A stretch of DNA of 64,000 nt from Winogradskyella pacifica (GTDB lineage: Bacteria > Bacteroidota > Bacteroidia > Flavobacteriales > Flavobacteriaceae): contig NZ_JABFDI010000005.1 of the NCBI RefSeq assembly GCF_013403915.1, forward strand, positions 124,001 to 188,000, given 5' to 3'. Positions within the stretch are counted from its first letter, which is position 1. The number at the start of each line of letters is the position of its first letter. The notes under the pieces are model-generated. The model was not told where the DNA came from and searched no databases. It worked only from the letters and a program-made list of their open reading frames with translations. Positions 17,636 through 26,338 of the stretch are shown here, one piece after another. Made by a program: the position numbers and the translations under genes.

Positions 17636-19093
17636 TTAGTTTGGACCTAAAACTCTATAATTATCAATTTCAAAAGTACCATCAATAGTTCCTGTATTTG
17701 GAGACTCATTGCCGCTATTATCACCACCAACGTATTTAAAAGCTACATAAGCTGTGCCTGAGTAATTGCTTAAATTAATTAATCCAGAATCTACCCAATC
17801 TTGGTAAAATGTGTCATCAGAAACTATATTTCCCGGTAAGGAAGTCCATGTTGAGTTAGTTATTGTAGAAAGATTTCCATCCCAATCAGTAGATATTAAA
17901 AGTTCTAATTCACTATCGTCATCAAAATTGTTTGAAGATTGGAAGTTAATAAACGTTAATTCTTGAGAATCTAAATCAATAGATGGACTAATTAGCCAAG
18001 CAATATTAACTGGTACACCAGAGTTATAGGCTCCCATTGACGCAATTTTGTTTCCAGGTCCTGGATTACCACTATCAGTAGTCGTTAAAGCTCTCCAGTT
18101 ATAAGTGCCCTCTTCTGCATAGGCTGTCCAGCCATTTCCAGATACAGTGGCACCTGTTGACATTCCTTCAAAGTCCTCAGAAAAAAGGTTGCTGAAATCC
18201 GCAGGATCTAATAAAGAACATCTAGCACTATCCATATTTACATCATCAGTAGAGTTTAAAGCCAATATTAAGCTAGCTCCATCAAAAGTTTTACTAACAA
18301 CAGCTGTAACAGATCCGTTTCCAATTGGTAAAGGCTCATTTTTAAAACTTGAAAAACTACTCGTTTCTAATATAAATTGTGGGTATGTAAAACCTCTACA
18401 ATCTTGTAAGATTCTTTGAGTATCGAAAACTTCAATTGGGTCAAAATAATTTAAACCAATTTCATCATCTGCAAATTCTACATTTTCGACTTTTACTAAA
18501 ACACCTACATGGCTACCATTGATTGCAGTTAAGCCTAAGTTTAAAGGAGTAAGTTCTTCAGTAACTGTAGATCTTAAAACTTTTTGTCTAATTTGAATTT
18601 CATTTAAACTTGATACAGTAGTGCCAAATTGATCAGTTTCAGTTCCTCCACCAATAGTAGTAACTCCGTTTCCAACACGTTCTTCACCAATGAATAAACC
18701 TTGAAGACTAATATAAACTTCTCTTCCTAAATTGAATTGGTTATAAGTATCAACTTGGTTTAAAATTACTTTTAAACCTGATGTTGGGTTTGTAGGACTA
18801 TCTTGAATAAAAAATTCTTTAAAGAAGTTCCCTGTTTGGTCAGATGAAGATACATAACCTTTTACATAGTCATTAGTATCTACAGCTTCGATGAACTCTC
18901 CTCCTTGGTACAATGCTTTAACCTCTGCAAATGTCAATTCATTTCCAGTCTCTAACAATGATGTAAGACTTTTATTTTCTTCGTCTCCTAAGCTATTAGG
19001 AATAGTATAGTCATCATCTTGGACACAAGATGTAATAGCTACAGAAGCTATTAAGACTAATATTAATTTTAAAGATTTAATCGCTTTATTCAT
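17636..19093 (-). CDS. DUF5689 lipoprotein with choice-of-anchor J domain
   Basis: A 485-residue lipoprotein starting at ATG 19093 (MNKAIKSLKL), with lipobox AITSC; the longer frame to 19141 lacks a signal peptide at its start. Residues about 35-270 match the DUF5689 domain, which in Bacteroidota usually follows a TonB-dependent receptor. The last 180 residues (from LFSEDFEGMSTG) look like a choice-of-anchor J jelly-roll with the typical IDNYRV end. The protein probably sits on the outer membrane and helps the receptor bind its ligand. It is 78 bp downstream of the receptor gene and in the same operon. Confidence 0.85.
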   Translation of the reverse strand: MNKAIKSLKLILVLIASVAITSCVQDDDYTIPNSLGDEENKSLTSLLETGNELTFAEVKALYQGGEFIEAVDTNDYVKGYVSSSDQTGNFFKEFFIQDSPTNPTSGLKVILNQVDTYNQFNLGREVYISLQGLFIGEERVGNGVTTIGGGTETDQFGTTVSSLNEIQIRQKVLRSTVTEELTPLNLGLTAINGSHVGVLVKVENVEFADDEIGLNYFDPIEVFDTQRILQDCRGFTYPQFILETSSFSSFKNEPLPIGNGSVTAVVSKTFDGASLILALNSTDDVNMDSARCSLLDPADFSNLFSEDFEGMSTGATVSGNGWTAYAEEGTYNWRALTTTDSGNPGPGNKIASMGAYNSGVPVNIAWLISPSIDLDSQELTFINFQSSNNFDDDSELELLISTDWDGNLSTITNSTWTSLPGNIVSDDTFYQDWVDSGLINLSNYSGTAYVAFKYVGGDNSGNESPNTGTIDGTFEIDNYRVLGPN

Positions 19094-19171
19094 AACTTTT
19101 TTATTTATAATTATTGAATCTATGAAATTTGAACATTTCATAATTGTGATATTATTTGTTAATTTTTCTTT

Positions 19172-21952
19172 TTAGAATCTTACGTTTAGGTTAACAAAAT
19201 AGTTAGCTCCACGTCCATACCAGTACTTAGAACCAAATTGAGGATTGCCATCAGCATTATCATCTCTAAGTTCTCTGTAGTTAGCATTTCTACCTTGCTC
19301 AAAACCACCTGTTTTGTAAACTTCATCTAGGATGTTACCAACACTAGCAAATAGACTAATATAATATTCATCAACTTTCCAAGATTTACCACCTACAAGG
19401 TTAATAACCATATAGTCGCTAATTTTCTCTTGTTTTAATAAGTCAGTAGCTATATCTTCATCATAGTCATTTATTGGTAATCCGTCTGAATCTAAATAGA
19501 AATTCTCTGTTCTTGTTAATGCATTAACATCTATATAAGCATTAGAGAAGAAGTTAGCTGTTGCGCCAAACCACCAGAAATCTGGATCTCTATATTCAAA
19601 ACCAATAGAAGCAGCTCTTTGTGGGCCTCCTGCAAGTTTATAATCTTTTAAATTCGCTTTACCATAATCAATAGAACCGGATCCATCTGCTGTTTGAAAA
19701 CTAGCAGACGTTAAGTATAAATTAGGGTTGTTGTCGTATGTGTATTGACCAATAGAAGCAGCACCTTTTAATTTTATAGTTGGTGTTACTTGTGCTTCAA
19801 TTCCTAATTCCATTCCTAAATGGCTTTTGTCTATACCTTGTAAAACTTCTTGTACAAATGCAGATGTATCGTTATCTGCGATATCATTACCACCACTTAA
19901 ACCATCAGCATAATAAAAGCCAACTTCGTTAGCATCTTCTATTTTTGTATAGAATCCTGTAACTTTAGCATTAACTATAGGTGATCTAAATATGTAGCTT
20001 GCATCTAAAGATGTTACTATTTCTTCACTGATATTATTTACAACAGAATGATTTTCTCTAGAGTTAGAGTACGTGTTACGTAAATTTGGTGCTCTAGTAA
20101 GGTAACCTCCATTAACATCAATTAAGTGTTTTCCAGTAATTTTATATGTGAATCCTGCTTTTGCACCAAGGCCTGTAAAAGAAAGTTCTTCTCCTTTTCC
20201 AAAAGACGCTGGTCGTCCGTCAACTCCATCAAATCTACTATTCTCCCATAACCCTTCTCTTTGGTATGTTGTGCTAGTTATATTAGCAGAAGCATAGAAA
20301 TCAAATTTGTTATACTTAAACTGTCCTTGAGCATACCCTGAAATGACATCAGCATATAAGTTATAGTTATATCTGTATTTATCTCCTTCTTGTACTATTC
20401 TATCTTGATTACGGTTATCGTATTGGTACCCATCAAAAGAATCTACGTTTAATAAACCAACATCAGAGCCTAATAAATCTAGAACTTCTCCAAAGTTTTC
20501 TGATTTTAAGTTTTTGTAGTTTACCGCTCCATTAATAACGATGTGCTCATTAATTTCAGAAGTAAATATAGAATTAACCGTTAGTTGTTTGTCATCAGCT
20601 CTGTCTTCGTATAAAGCGTAAGCAGAAGTAATGTCACCTATATTATTAGTAACGTTAGCATCTATAATACGATTCCAATCTAATTGACCATCATTTATAA
20701 ATTTTTGCCCTGCTAAATACGCGCCAGCAAGATCATCTCTTTGTTCGTGGTAGCTAGGTAGTAGTTGGTAATAAGCAGCACTTGGGTTACCACCACCACT
20801 ATAATCTAATCTACTGTTTCCTAGTTTTCCAAATTGGTAACCAACATTAGTGTTTAATCTTGTTTTAGAAGATATATCCCAATAGTGATTTAACATAAAG
20901 ATTGGCTCTTCAACTTCTTTAATACGAGAGTTGCGTTGTTCACCATCTAGGTCTCCCCAGTACTCATTATATTTAATCCCTTTAAGGTCATAAATCTCTT
21001 GCGTGTTTGGTGACGACTTTCCTCTTCTATTAGGTGTGTAAACTGAAGTAAAGTTAATACTATGCTTATCGTTTATTTTCTTTTCTACAGAAGCAAAGAA
21101 TGAATTAGAATCATATAATGTTCCATCCACAAAACCTTCTTCTCCCCAACGTCTTCCTAACATAAGCGCATAAGACCAGCCTCCATCTAATAAACCAGAT
21201 GCATAACTTGCCATTACACGGTTAGTATAACTTCTATTAGAAGATGAATAGGTAAAACGTCCACCTTTTCTGTAAGAAGACGCTCTAGTTATAATGTTTG
21301 ATGTTCCTAAAACACCGCCAAAATTATAGTCAGAAGGCGTAAGACCAGTTGTTAAAACTTGGTTACGCATCATATCGTTTAATCCTCCCCAATTACTCCA
21401 CTGTGGTCTCCCGTTGTAAAGTTTGTTCATCTCAATACCGTTCATTAAAACAGAACCGTTTTCAGAATCTAAACCTCTAACTTTAAAGAAGGAAGAACTA
21501 AACTCAAAAGCTGCTGTTCTTTGAAAAACATCTAATGAAGATGATAATAATCCAGATATGTTATCTGCACCACTTGTGTCATCATTAAGTTCATCATCAG
21601 ATAACGTAATTGTAAACATATCTTGTACATCTGTGACATCGATATCTAAAGTCATATCCGTAATATCTACGGTTTGTCCTTCATTTACAATAATAGGGTA
21701 ACGTTTTGTAGCATAACCAGCTTTAGAAATTCTTAAGACTTGTTCGCCTAATGGCACATTGCTAGAAAAAATAAATTCACCGAAACCGTTGGTCAAAGTT
21801 GATTGTTGGGTTTCTTCAATAGTAATTGTTACATCTGGAATTGGTTCAGAAGATGCGGCATCTTTTACACTACCTTTAATAATGGTACTTTGTGCCATCA
21901 TGGTAAAGGAAGTTAAAACTCCAAATAGTAAAATAATTAAACTTTTTTTCAT
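19172..21952 (-). CDS. TonB-dependent receptor with carboxypeptidase-regulatory-like domain
   Basis: A 926-residue outer-membrane receptor. A signal peptide (MKKSLIILLFGVLTSF) is followed by a carboxypeptidase-regulatory-like beta-sandwich (about 22-115), a plug (about 130-250, with KVRGLDSENGSVLMNGIEM) and a 22-strand barrel ending in the outer-membrane signature NLNVRF. It imports a ligand with energy from TonB-ExbBD. The ligand is unknown; the downstream DUF5689 lipoprotein and the divergent endonuclease/phosphatase-fold gene suggest a nucleic-acid or phosphate-rich substrate. It is first gene of the two-gene operon. Confidence 0.93.
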   Translation of the reverse strand: MKKSLIILLFGVLTSFTMMAQSTIIKGSVKDAASSEPIPDVTITIEETQQSTLTNGFGEFIFSSNVPLGEQVLRISKAGYATKRYPIIVNEGQTVDITDMTLDIDVTDVQDMFTITLSDDELNDDTSGADNISGLLSSSLDVFQRTAAFEFSSSFFKVRGLDSENGSVLMNGIEMNKLYNGRPQWSNWGGLNDMMRNQVLTTGLTPSDYNFGGVLGTSNIITRASSYRKGGRFTYSSSNRSYTNRVMASYASGLLDGGWSYALMLGRRWGEEGFVDGTLYDSNSFFASVEKKINDKHSINFTSVYTPNRRGKSSPNTQEIYDLKGIKYNEYWGDLDGEQRNSRIKEVEEPIFMLNHYWDISSKTRLNTNVGYQFGKLGNSRLDYSGGGNPSAAYYQLLPSYHEQRDDLAGAYLAGQKFINDGQLDWNRIIDANVTNNIGDITSAYALYEDRADDKQLTVNSIFTSEINEHIVINGAVNYKNLKSENFGEVLDLLGSDVGLLNVDSFDGYQYDNRNQDRIVQEGDKYRYNYNLYADVISGYAQGQFKYNKFDFYASANITSTTYQREGLWENSRFDGVDGRPASFGKGEELSFTGLGAKAGFTYKITGKHLIDVNGGYLTRAPNLRNTYSNSRENHSVVNNISEEIVTSLDASYIFRSPIVNAKVTGFYTKIEDANEVGFYYADGLSGGNDIADNDTSAFVQEVLQGIDKSHLGMELGIEAQVTPTIKLKGAASIGQYTYDNNPNLYLTSASFQTADGSGSIDYGKANLKDYKLAGGPQRAASIGFEYRDPDFWWFGATANFFSNAYIDVNALTRTENFYLDSDGLPINDYDEDIATDLLKQEKISDYMVINLVGGKSWKVDEYYISLFASVGNILDEVYKTGGFEQGRNANYRELRDDNADGNPQFGSKYWYGRGANYFVNLNVRF

Positions 21953-22008
21953 ATCTAAATTTAAAGTTAATAATCTTGGTACATTAAATAAAAGTTATTT
22001 AAGGCGTG

Positions 22009-22016
22009 CAAATTTA
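22009..22016 (-). promoter_or_regulatory. Possible -7 element for the TonB receptor operon
   Basis: On the minus strand TAAATTTG matches TAnnTTTG and lies 57 bases before the receptor start. No TTG is present at the normal -33 distance, so an activator or extracytoplasmic sigma factor may be needed. Confidence 0.4.
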
Positions 22017-22089
22017 CATTATTTATAATAAATATCTACTTTTGGCTCAAGATTTGTAAAGTAATTAATGTTAACATAACATGCGATAA

Positions 22090-23130
22090 ATGAAAAATTT
22101 AAAACACAGCTTATTAGTAGTATTCGTTTTTGTATTTATAAGTGTAAATGCTCAGGAAAAGAAAAAGTATAAAATTCACACCGTAGCATTTTATAATTTA
22201 GAAAATTTATTTGATACCATAAATGACACCACTAAATATGATGAGGCTAGTCCTATAATGGAATTAAATCAAGGTTTAAGAGCTGAGGCATATAAGAAGA
22301 AAGTGAAAAATATGGCAAAGGTAGTTGCTGATATTGGTTATGAAGATACCAAAAACTCACCTGCGATTATTGGAGTTTCTGAAGTTGAAAACAGACAAGT
22401 GCTAGTAGATTTGGTTAATGATCCACAATTATTGAGTAAGGATTATGGTATCGTTCATTTTGATTCTCCTGATAAAAGAGGAATTGATGTCGCTCTATTG
22501 TACCAAAAAGCACTATTTAGACCTATTGAAACTAGTTCTCATGAATTACTTATATATGATGATTCTTCAAGAGAGCGTGTATATACGAGAGATCAGTTAT
22601 TAGTTAGTGGTGAATTAGACGGAGATTTAATTCATATTATTGTTAATCACTGGCCATCTCGAAGTGGAGGTGAAGCAAGAAGTCGATTTAAACGTGTTGC
22701 AGCGGGAAAATTAAATAAACGTATAATTGATTCTTTGCAATCTATAGATCCTTATGCTAAAATCATGACGATGGGAGATTTTAATGATAACCCTATAAAT
22801 GACAGTATGAAAGAGGAATTAAAAACGGAAGCAGATAAAGAAGAGGTGAAGTTAAAAGGTATTTATAATCCTTATGAAAACCTATATAAGAAAAAAGGAT
22901 TAGGAACAACTGGTTATAGAGATTCATGGAGTTTATTTGATATGATTTTATTTACACAACCTTTTTTAGAAAAGGATTATACGTCTTTTAGATTTTATAA
23001 AGCAGGAATTTTTAACAAGTCGTATTTAACGAATAAAGAAGGACGCTATAAAGACTATCCTTTAAGAATGATTGATGCAGGTCTTTCAGGAGGTTATAGT
23101 GATCACTTTCCTGTATATATATATACTTAG
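22090..23130 (+). CDS. Secreted endonuclease/exonuclease/phosphatase-family protein
   Basis: A 346-residue enzyme of the EEP (DNase I-like) fold. A signal peptide ends at SVNAQ (residue 22). Active-site motifs are all visible: FYNLENLFDT, Glu in SEVENR, the NHWPSRSGG segment with its catalytic His, GDFNDNP with the Asp/Asn pair and SDHFPVY at the end. It should cleave a phosphodiester or phosphomonoester outside the cytoplasm. It is divergent from the TonB receptor operon (137 bp apart), and homologues often stand with these receptor and DUF5689 genes. Confidence 0.9.
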   Translation: MKNLKHSLLVVFVFVFISVNAQEKKKYKIHTVAFYNLENLFDTINDTTKYDEASPIMELNQGLRAEAYKKKVKNMAKVVADIGYEDTKNSPAIIGVSEVENRQVLVDLVNDPQLLSKDYGIVHFDSPDKRGIDVALLYQKALFRPIETSSHELLIYDDSSRERVYTRDQLLVSGELDGDLIHIIVNHWPSRSGGEARSRFKRVAAGKLNKRIIDSLQSIDPYAKIMTMGDFNDNPINDSMKEELKTEADKEEVKLKGIYNPYENLYKKKGLGTTGYRDSWSLFDMILFTQPFLEKDYTSFRFYKAGIFNKSYLTNKEGRYKDYPLRMIDAGLSGGYSDHFPVYIYT

Positions 23131-23160
23131 TTAAAGAATTATAAACGAAATTTTGAAACT

Positions 23161-23198
23161 AAAAAAAAGCGTCTAAATACTATTTAGACGCTTTTTTT
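23161..23198 (+). terminator. Bidirectional intrinsic terminator after the EEP-family gene
   Basis: GCGTCTAAATA pairs with TATTTAGACGC. The stem is flanked by A8 and T7, so it can stop both the EEP gene and the convergent gene at 23218. Confidence 0.9.
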
Positions 23199-23217
23199 AT
23201 GTGCTATGATTTAAAAT

Positions 23218-23655
23218 TTAGAACCAAAGGTTCCATGGAATCATATATAAAACACAAGCTAAAGCTAAAGTATAAAAAATAGCCAGTAGCTTAAATTTTG
23301 GCTTAGAGGTCAATTTCTTTTTGTGTTTAGAATAGCCTATTGTAACTAAAGCTACAGCAATAATCATGGCGAAAGGATGTTCTATAATTAATTTTCTCAA
23401 TCCTGAGTTTTTCATCACTTCTCCCATACCACCAACTTGTTCAATCACTGAAAAATAATCCTTAGTGAAATACAATATAATACCAATTAGTAATTGAATA
23501 TGCATTGTAATTAATGCGAATAATGAAATTCTAAAATCTTTTGCATCGAATTCCTTGTCGCCAAAAAATTTAATTAATGCGTTAAATGTTGCAAGTACTA
23601 AGACTAAAAGTACAAGATAGGCCCAAATTGAATGTATAAACTGTACGGTTTCCAT
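23218..23655 (-). CDS. Four-helix membrane protein, possibly cytochrome b-like
   Basis: A 145-residue membrane protein with four hydrophobic helices. Histidines sit in or near helices: QFIHSIWAY (His8), TMHIQLL (about His51) and IEHPFAM (about His91). This resembles small four-helix heme-binding membrane proteins, but no established cytochrome motif can be confirmed by eye. Such proteins are conserved in Flavobacteriaceae with no known role. It is a single-gene unit, convergent with the EEP-family gene. Confidence 0.75.
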   Translation of the reverse strand: METVQFIHSIWAYLVLLVLVLATFNALIKFFGDKEFDAKDFRISLFALITMHIQLLIGIILYFTKDYFSVIEQVGGMGEVMKNSGLRKLIIEHPFAMIIAVALVTIGYSKHKKKLTSKPKFKLLAIFYTLALACVLYMIPWNLWF

Positions 23656-24186
23656 AATGATAAGTTAATTAATTTCTGTAAAAATACACATTAGAATTTT
23701 ACATGGATAATAATTTAATTATTTAGCAAAAAAAGAATCTGTTTAACTTTTGACGACTCTTATTATATAGACTACTTAAAATGGAGGTTATGTTATAGCA
23801 TTACTTAGTAACAATGTTATTATGCATTCGGTTATGTTCTTCGTAGGAATTTTATAATTTCTTTTAACGTCTGATAAATTATTGGTGTTCTAAAATGCCA
23901 GTGAACATTATAGCTTATTTAAGTACTTACATTTTCTGTTTATTCTAAGAATCCATAAATGAAAAATTGGACCTAAACCTACATTCTCTAGTTTTACTTC
24001 TACTATGAAATAATTACTTTATGAAATGTATTTCTAAACTTTTCTCAATTTTAAATGTGTTTTTTTATTTAACCCGTAAAATTTGGGTTTAAAACAAGAT
24101 GAAAAGAAACGGATTGCTTTAAAATTTGGCAAACATTTCAACAAGTTCCCATCCGTTTTTTTTAAAATAATAAATTTAACGTTATG
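23656..24186. other. Gene-free stretch between a small membrane protein and the first adhesin
   Basis: About 530 bases of very AT-rich DNA without a convincing open frame on either strand. Its last 100 bases contain a possible small RNA (24071-24163). The duplicated adhesin leader starts at 24187. Nothing else is seen in it. Confidence 0.6.
24071..24163 (+). ncRNA. Possible small RNA or transcript end with two hairpins
   Basis: A small hairpin (AACCC with GGGTT, 24071-24089) is followed by a long stem-loop whose arms are AAACGGAT (24107-24114) and ATCCGTTT (24151-24158), the last running into T8. The stem plus T-tract resembles an intrinsic terminator, yet no gene ends upstream on this strand. 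That is why a small RNA is proposed. No known family is recognised and no convincing promoter was found. Confidence 0.3.
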
Positions 24187-24279
24187 TTAACTATACATGA
24201 ACTATACAAAAGGGGTTTTCAGGGTTCTTTTTGCCGAAAAGCTATAATTATTGCACAAGGTTATATATATATTTGAACG
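24187..24279 (+). promoter_or_regulatory. Adhesin leader, copy A
   Basis: About 93 bases clearly alignable with copy B at 28678-28770. It starts with two direct copies of AACTATAC (24189-24196 and 24200-24207, 11 bases apart) and ends with a -7 box TATATTTG (24268-24275). Transcription is expected near 24282, about 37 bases before the ATG at 24319. No TTG at -33 is conserved between the copies, so the direct repeat may be an activator site. Confidence 0.55.
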
Positions 24280-24318
24280 GGTTAAACCATTTTTAATGTA
24301 TACTGTTAATCAAATTCT

Positions 24319-26322
24319 ATGAACATGCTAAACAAATTCTTAAGTCTTAAAGTAGTTATTATTTTATGTGTTTTTTCTTTTTCAAATGAAGCGAATGCAC
24401 AATTAGGTTTTTGTACAGGAAGCTCAGGTGATCCTATTTTTTCCGAAGACTTTGGGACGGGCACAATTAATTCAGTCTTACCAGAAGGCACAACAACTTA
24501 TTATTATACAGATGGATTTCCTGATGATGGATTTTATACACTAGGTAATGGTTCTTTTGGAAATGGTTTTGATTGGCATCAGGTTGAGGATCATACGCCT
24601 AATGATACCGACGGGAAATTTTTAATGGTAAATGCGGGCTTCAGTGCCGGTGAATTTTATAGAACAACGATTACAGGGTTGTGTGAGGCTACGACTTATG
24701 AGTTTTCAGCATGGTTACTTAATTTAGTTAAAATACCAGGCTTCTGTCATGATTTAGGTATAGAGATTCCTTTTGATGTTCGTTTTCAAATTTGGGATAG
24801 TACGGATACTAATTTATTAGCAAGTGGAGATACAGGTGATGTTTATGGTGCGGCAGATCCTACATGGGAACAGTACGGTTTAGTATTTCAAACCTTAGCG
24901 GGGCAAGATGAAGTAATTCTAAAAATGATTAACAATGGTGATGGTGGTTGTGGTAATGATTTAGCTATCGATGATATAGAGCTTAAAACTTGTGGAGATA
25001 TTGTAGTTGTTACAGATGAAGTAGATAACACGTCTGCTGATATTTGTAATAGCGATACACCTTTTTCATTAGCCTTAACAGCCACTCCAGATTATGCTGT
25101 ATTTACTTCTCATTTTTACCAGTGGCAACAAAGTAACGATGGTGTGACATGGACCGACATTGCAGGTGAAACAAATCAAACGCTTGTGGCATCAGTAACA
25201 GCATCATCATTTTATAGAACTAAGATTGCTGAAATAGCAACTAATTTAAATAATGATCAATGTTTATTGTTCTCTGACGTTTTTGAGATAACAGTAAATG
25301 CAAATCCAGATGCACCTACAAGTAGTGGAGATATGCCTTTTATTTGTAATACAAGCGAAGCACAACTATCTGTTACAGTGCCGTCAAATATAGAAGTTAA
25401 TTGGTATGATAATGCTGTAGCTGGAAACCTTTTACAAGCAAATAGTCTTAATTATACAGCAACAGCTTTAGGTACTTATTATGCTGAAGCTGTAGATACT
25501 TTAACCGGATGTGTTTCTACATCCAGAACAGCGGTAATCGCATTAAGTGCTGTGCCAGAACCACCGATTAGTAATGGTGATGAAGATTTCAATTGTAATT
25601 TTAATGAAGCTACTTTATCCGTTTCTGCTCCAGCAGGAGTGACTGTAAATTGGTATGATAATGCTGTAGGAGGAAACCTTTTATTGGCTAATAGTCTTAA
25701 TTATACGACCACTTTAGAAGGAACCTTTTATGCGGAAGCAGTAGATGATATTACAGGTTGTGTTTCTAGTGCTAGAACAGCAGTCGGTACAAGTGTATTT
25801 GCACCAAATGAACCTATAAGTAATGGTGATGTTGATTACGATTGTGTCGCTCAAGGAGCCATATTGTCGGTTAGTGTACCATCAGGGATTACTGTAAATT
25901 GGTACGATTCAGAAATAGGAGGAATTTTAGTACTTGCAAATAGCACAATATATGAGGTGAGCGATCAAGAAATATATTATGCAGAAGCCGTTAATGATCT
26001 TACAGGATGTATTTCAGATTTTAGAACAGCGGTAAGTATTTCTGTAGACTCGGGGCCTCAAGATTGTTTTATACCTCAAGGTATATCACCAGGTGTTTCC
26101 CCAGGGCAAAACGATAACTTTGATCTCAGTAATTTTGATGTTTCAAAAATAGAAATCTTCAATAGAAATGGAACTTTAGTTTATTCAAAAAATAACTATA
26201 AGGACGAATGGGAAGGTCAAACTAACAATGGTGACGAGTTACCTGTAGGTACTTATTTCTACACTATGATTTACGATGGAGGTGCAAAACAACATAGTGG
26301 TTGGATTTATATTAACAGATAA
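24319..26322 (+). CDS. Secreted T9SS type B adhesin-like protein (short paralogue)
   Basis: A 667-residue exported protein. The signal peptide ends at NANAQ (about residue 28). An N-terminal domain of about 200 residues (start QLGFC, end CGNDLAIDDIELKTCG) is probably a jelly-roll. An Ig-like segment and three tandem repeats of about 80 residues follow, each with NWYDNAVGGN-like and TGCVSSARTAV-like motifs. The last 80 residues (EIFNRNGTLVYSKN, DEWEGQ, LPVGTYFYTM) are a gliding-motility-associated type B C-terminal domain that directs export by T9SS. It is a paralogue of the 1971-residue protein at 28770-34685, with the same N-terminal domain and leader. ATG 24325 is an alternative start. Confidence 0.88.
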   Translation: MNMLNKFLSLKVVIILCVFSFSNEANAQLGFCTGSSGDPIFSEDFGTGTINSVLPEGTTTYYYTDGFPDDGFYTLGNGSFGNGFDWHQVEDHTPNDTDGKFLMVNAGFSAGEFYRTTITGLCEATTYEFSAWLLNLVKIPGFCHDLGIEIPFDVRFQIWDSTDTNLLASGDTGDVYGAADPTWEQYGLVFQTLAGQDEVILKMINNGDGGCGNDLAIDDIELKTCGDIVVVTDEVDNTSADICNSDTPFSLALTATPDYAVFTSHFYQWQQSNDGVTWTDIAGETNQTLVASVTASSFYRTKIAEIATNLNNDQCLLFSDVFEITVNANPDAPTSSGDMPFICNTSEAQLSVTVPSNIEVNWYDNAVAGNLLQANSLNYTATALGTYYAEAVDTLTGCVSTSRTAVIALSAVPEPPISNGDEDFNCNFNEATLSVSAPAGVTVNWYDNAVGGNLLLANSLNYTTTLEGTFYAEAVDDITGCVSSARTAVGTSVFAPNEPISNGDVDYDCVAQGAILSVSVPSGITVNWYDSEIGGILVLANSTIYEVSDQEIYYAEAVNDLTGCISDFRTAVSISVDSGPQDCFIPQGISPGVSPGQNDNFDLSNFDVSKIEIFNRNGTLVYSKNNYKDEWEGQTNNGDELPVGTYFYTMIYDGGAKQHSGWIYINR

Positions 26323-26338
26323 TAGTATAAGCTATATC

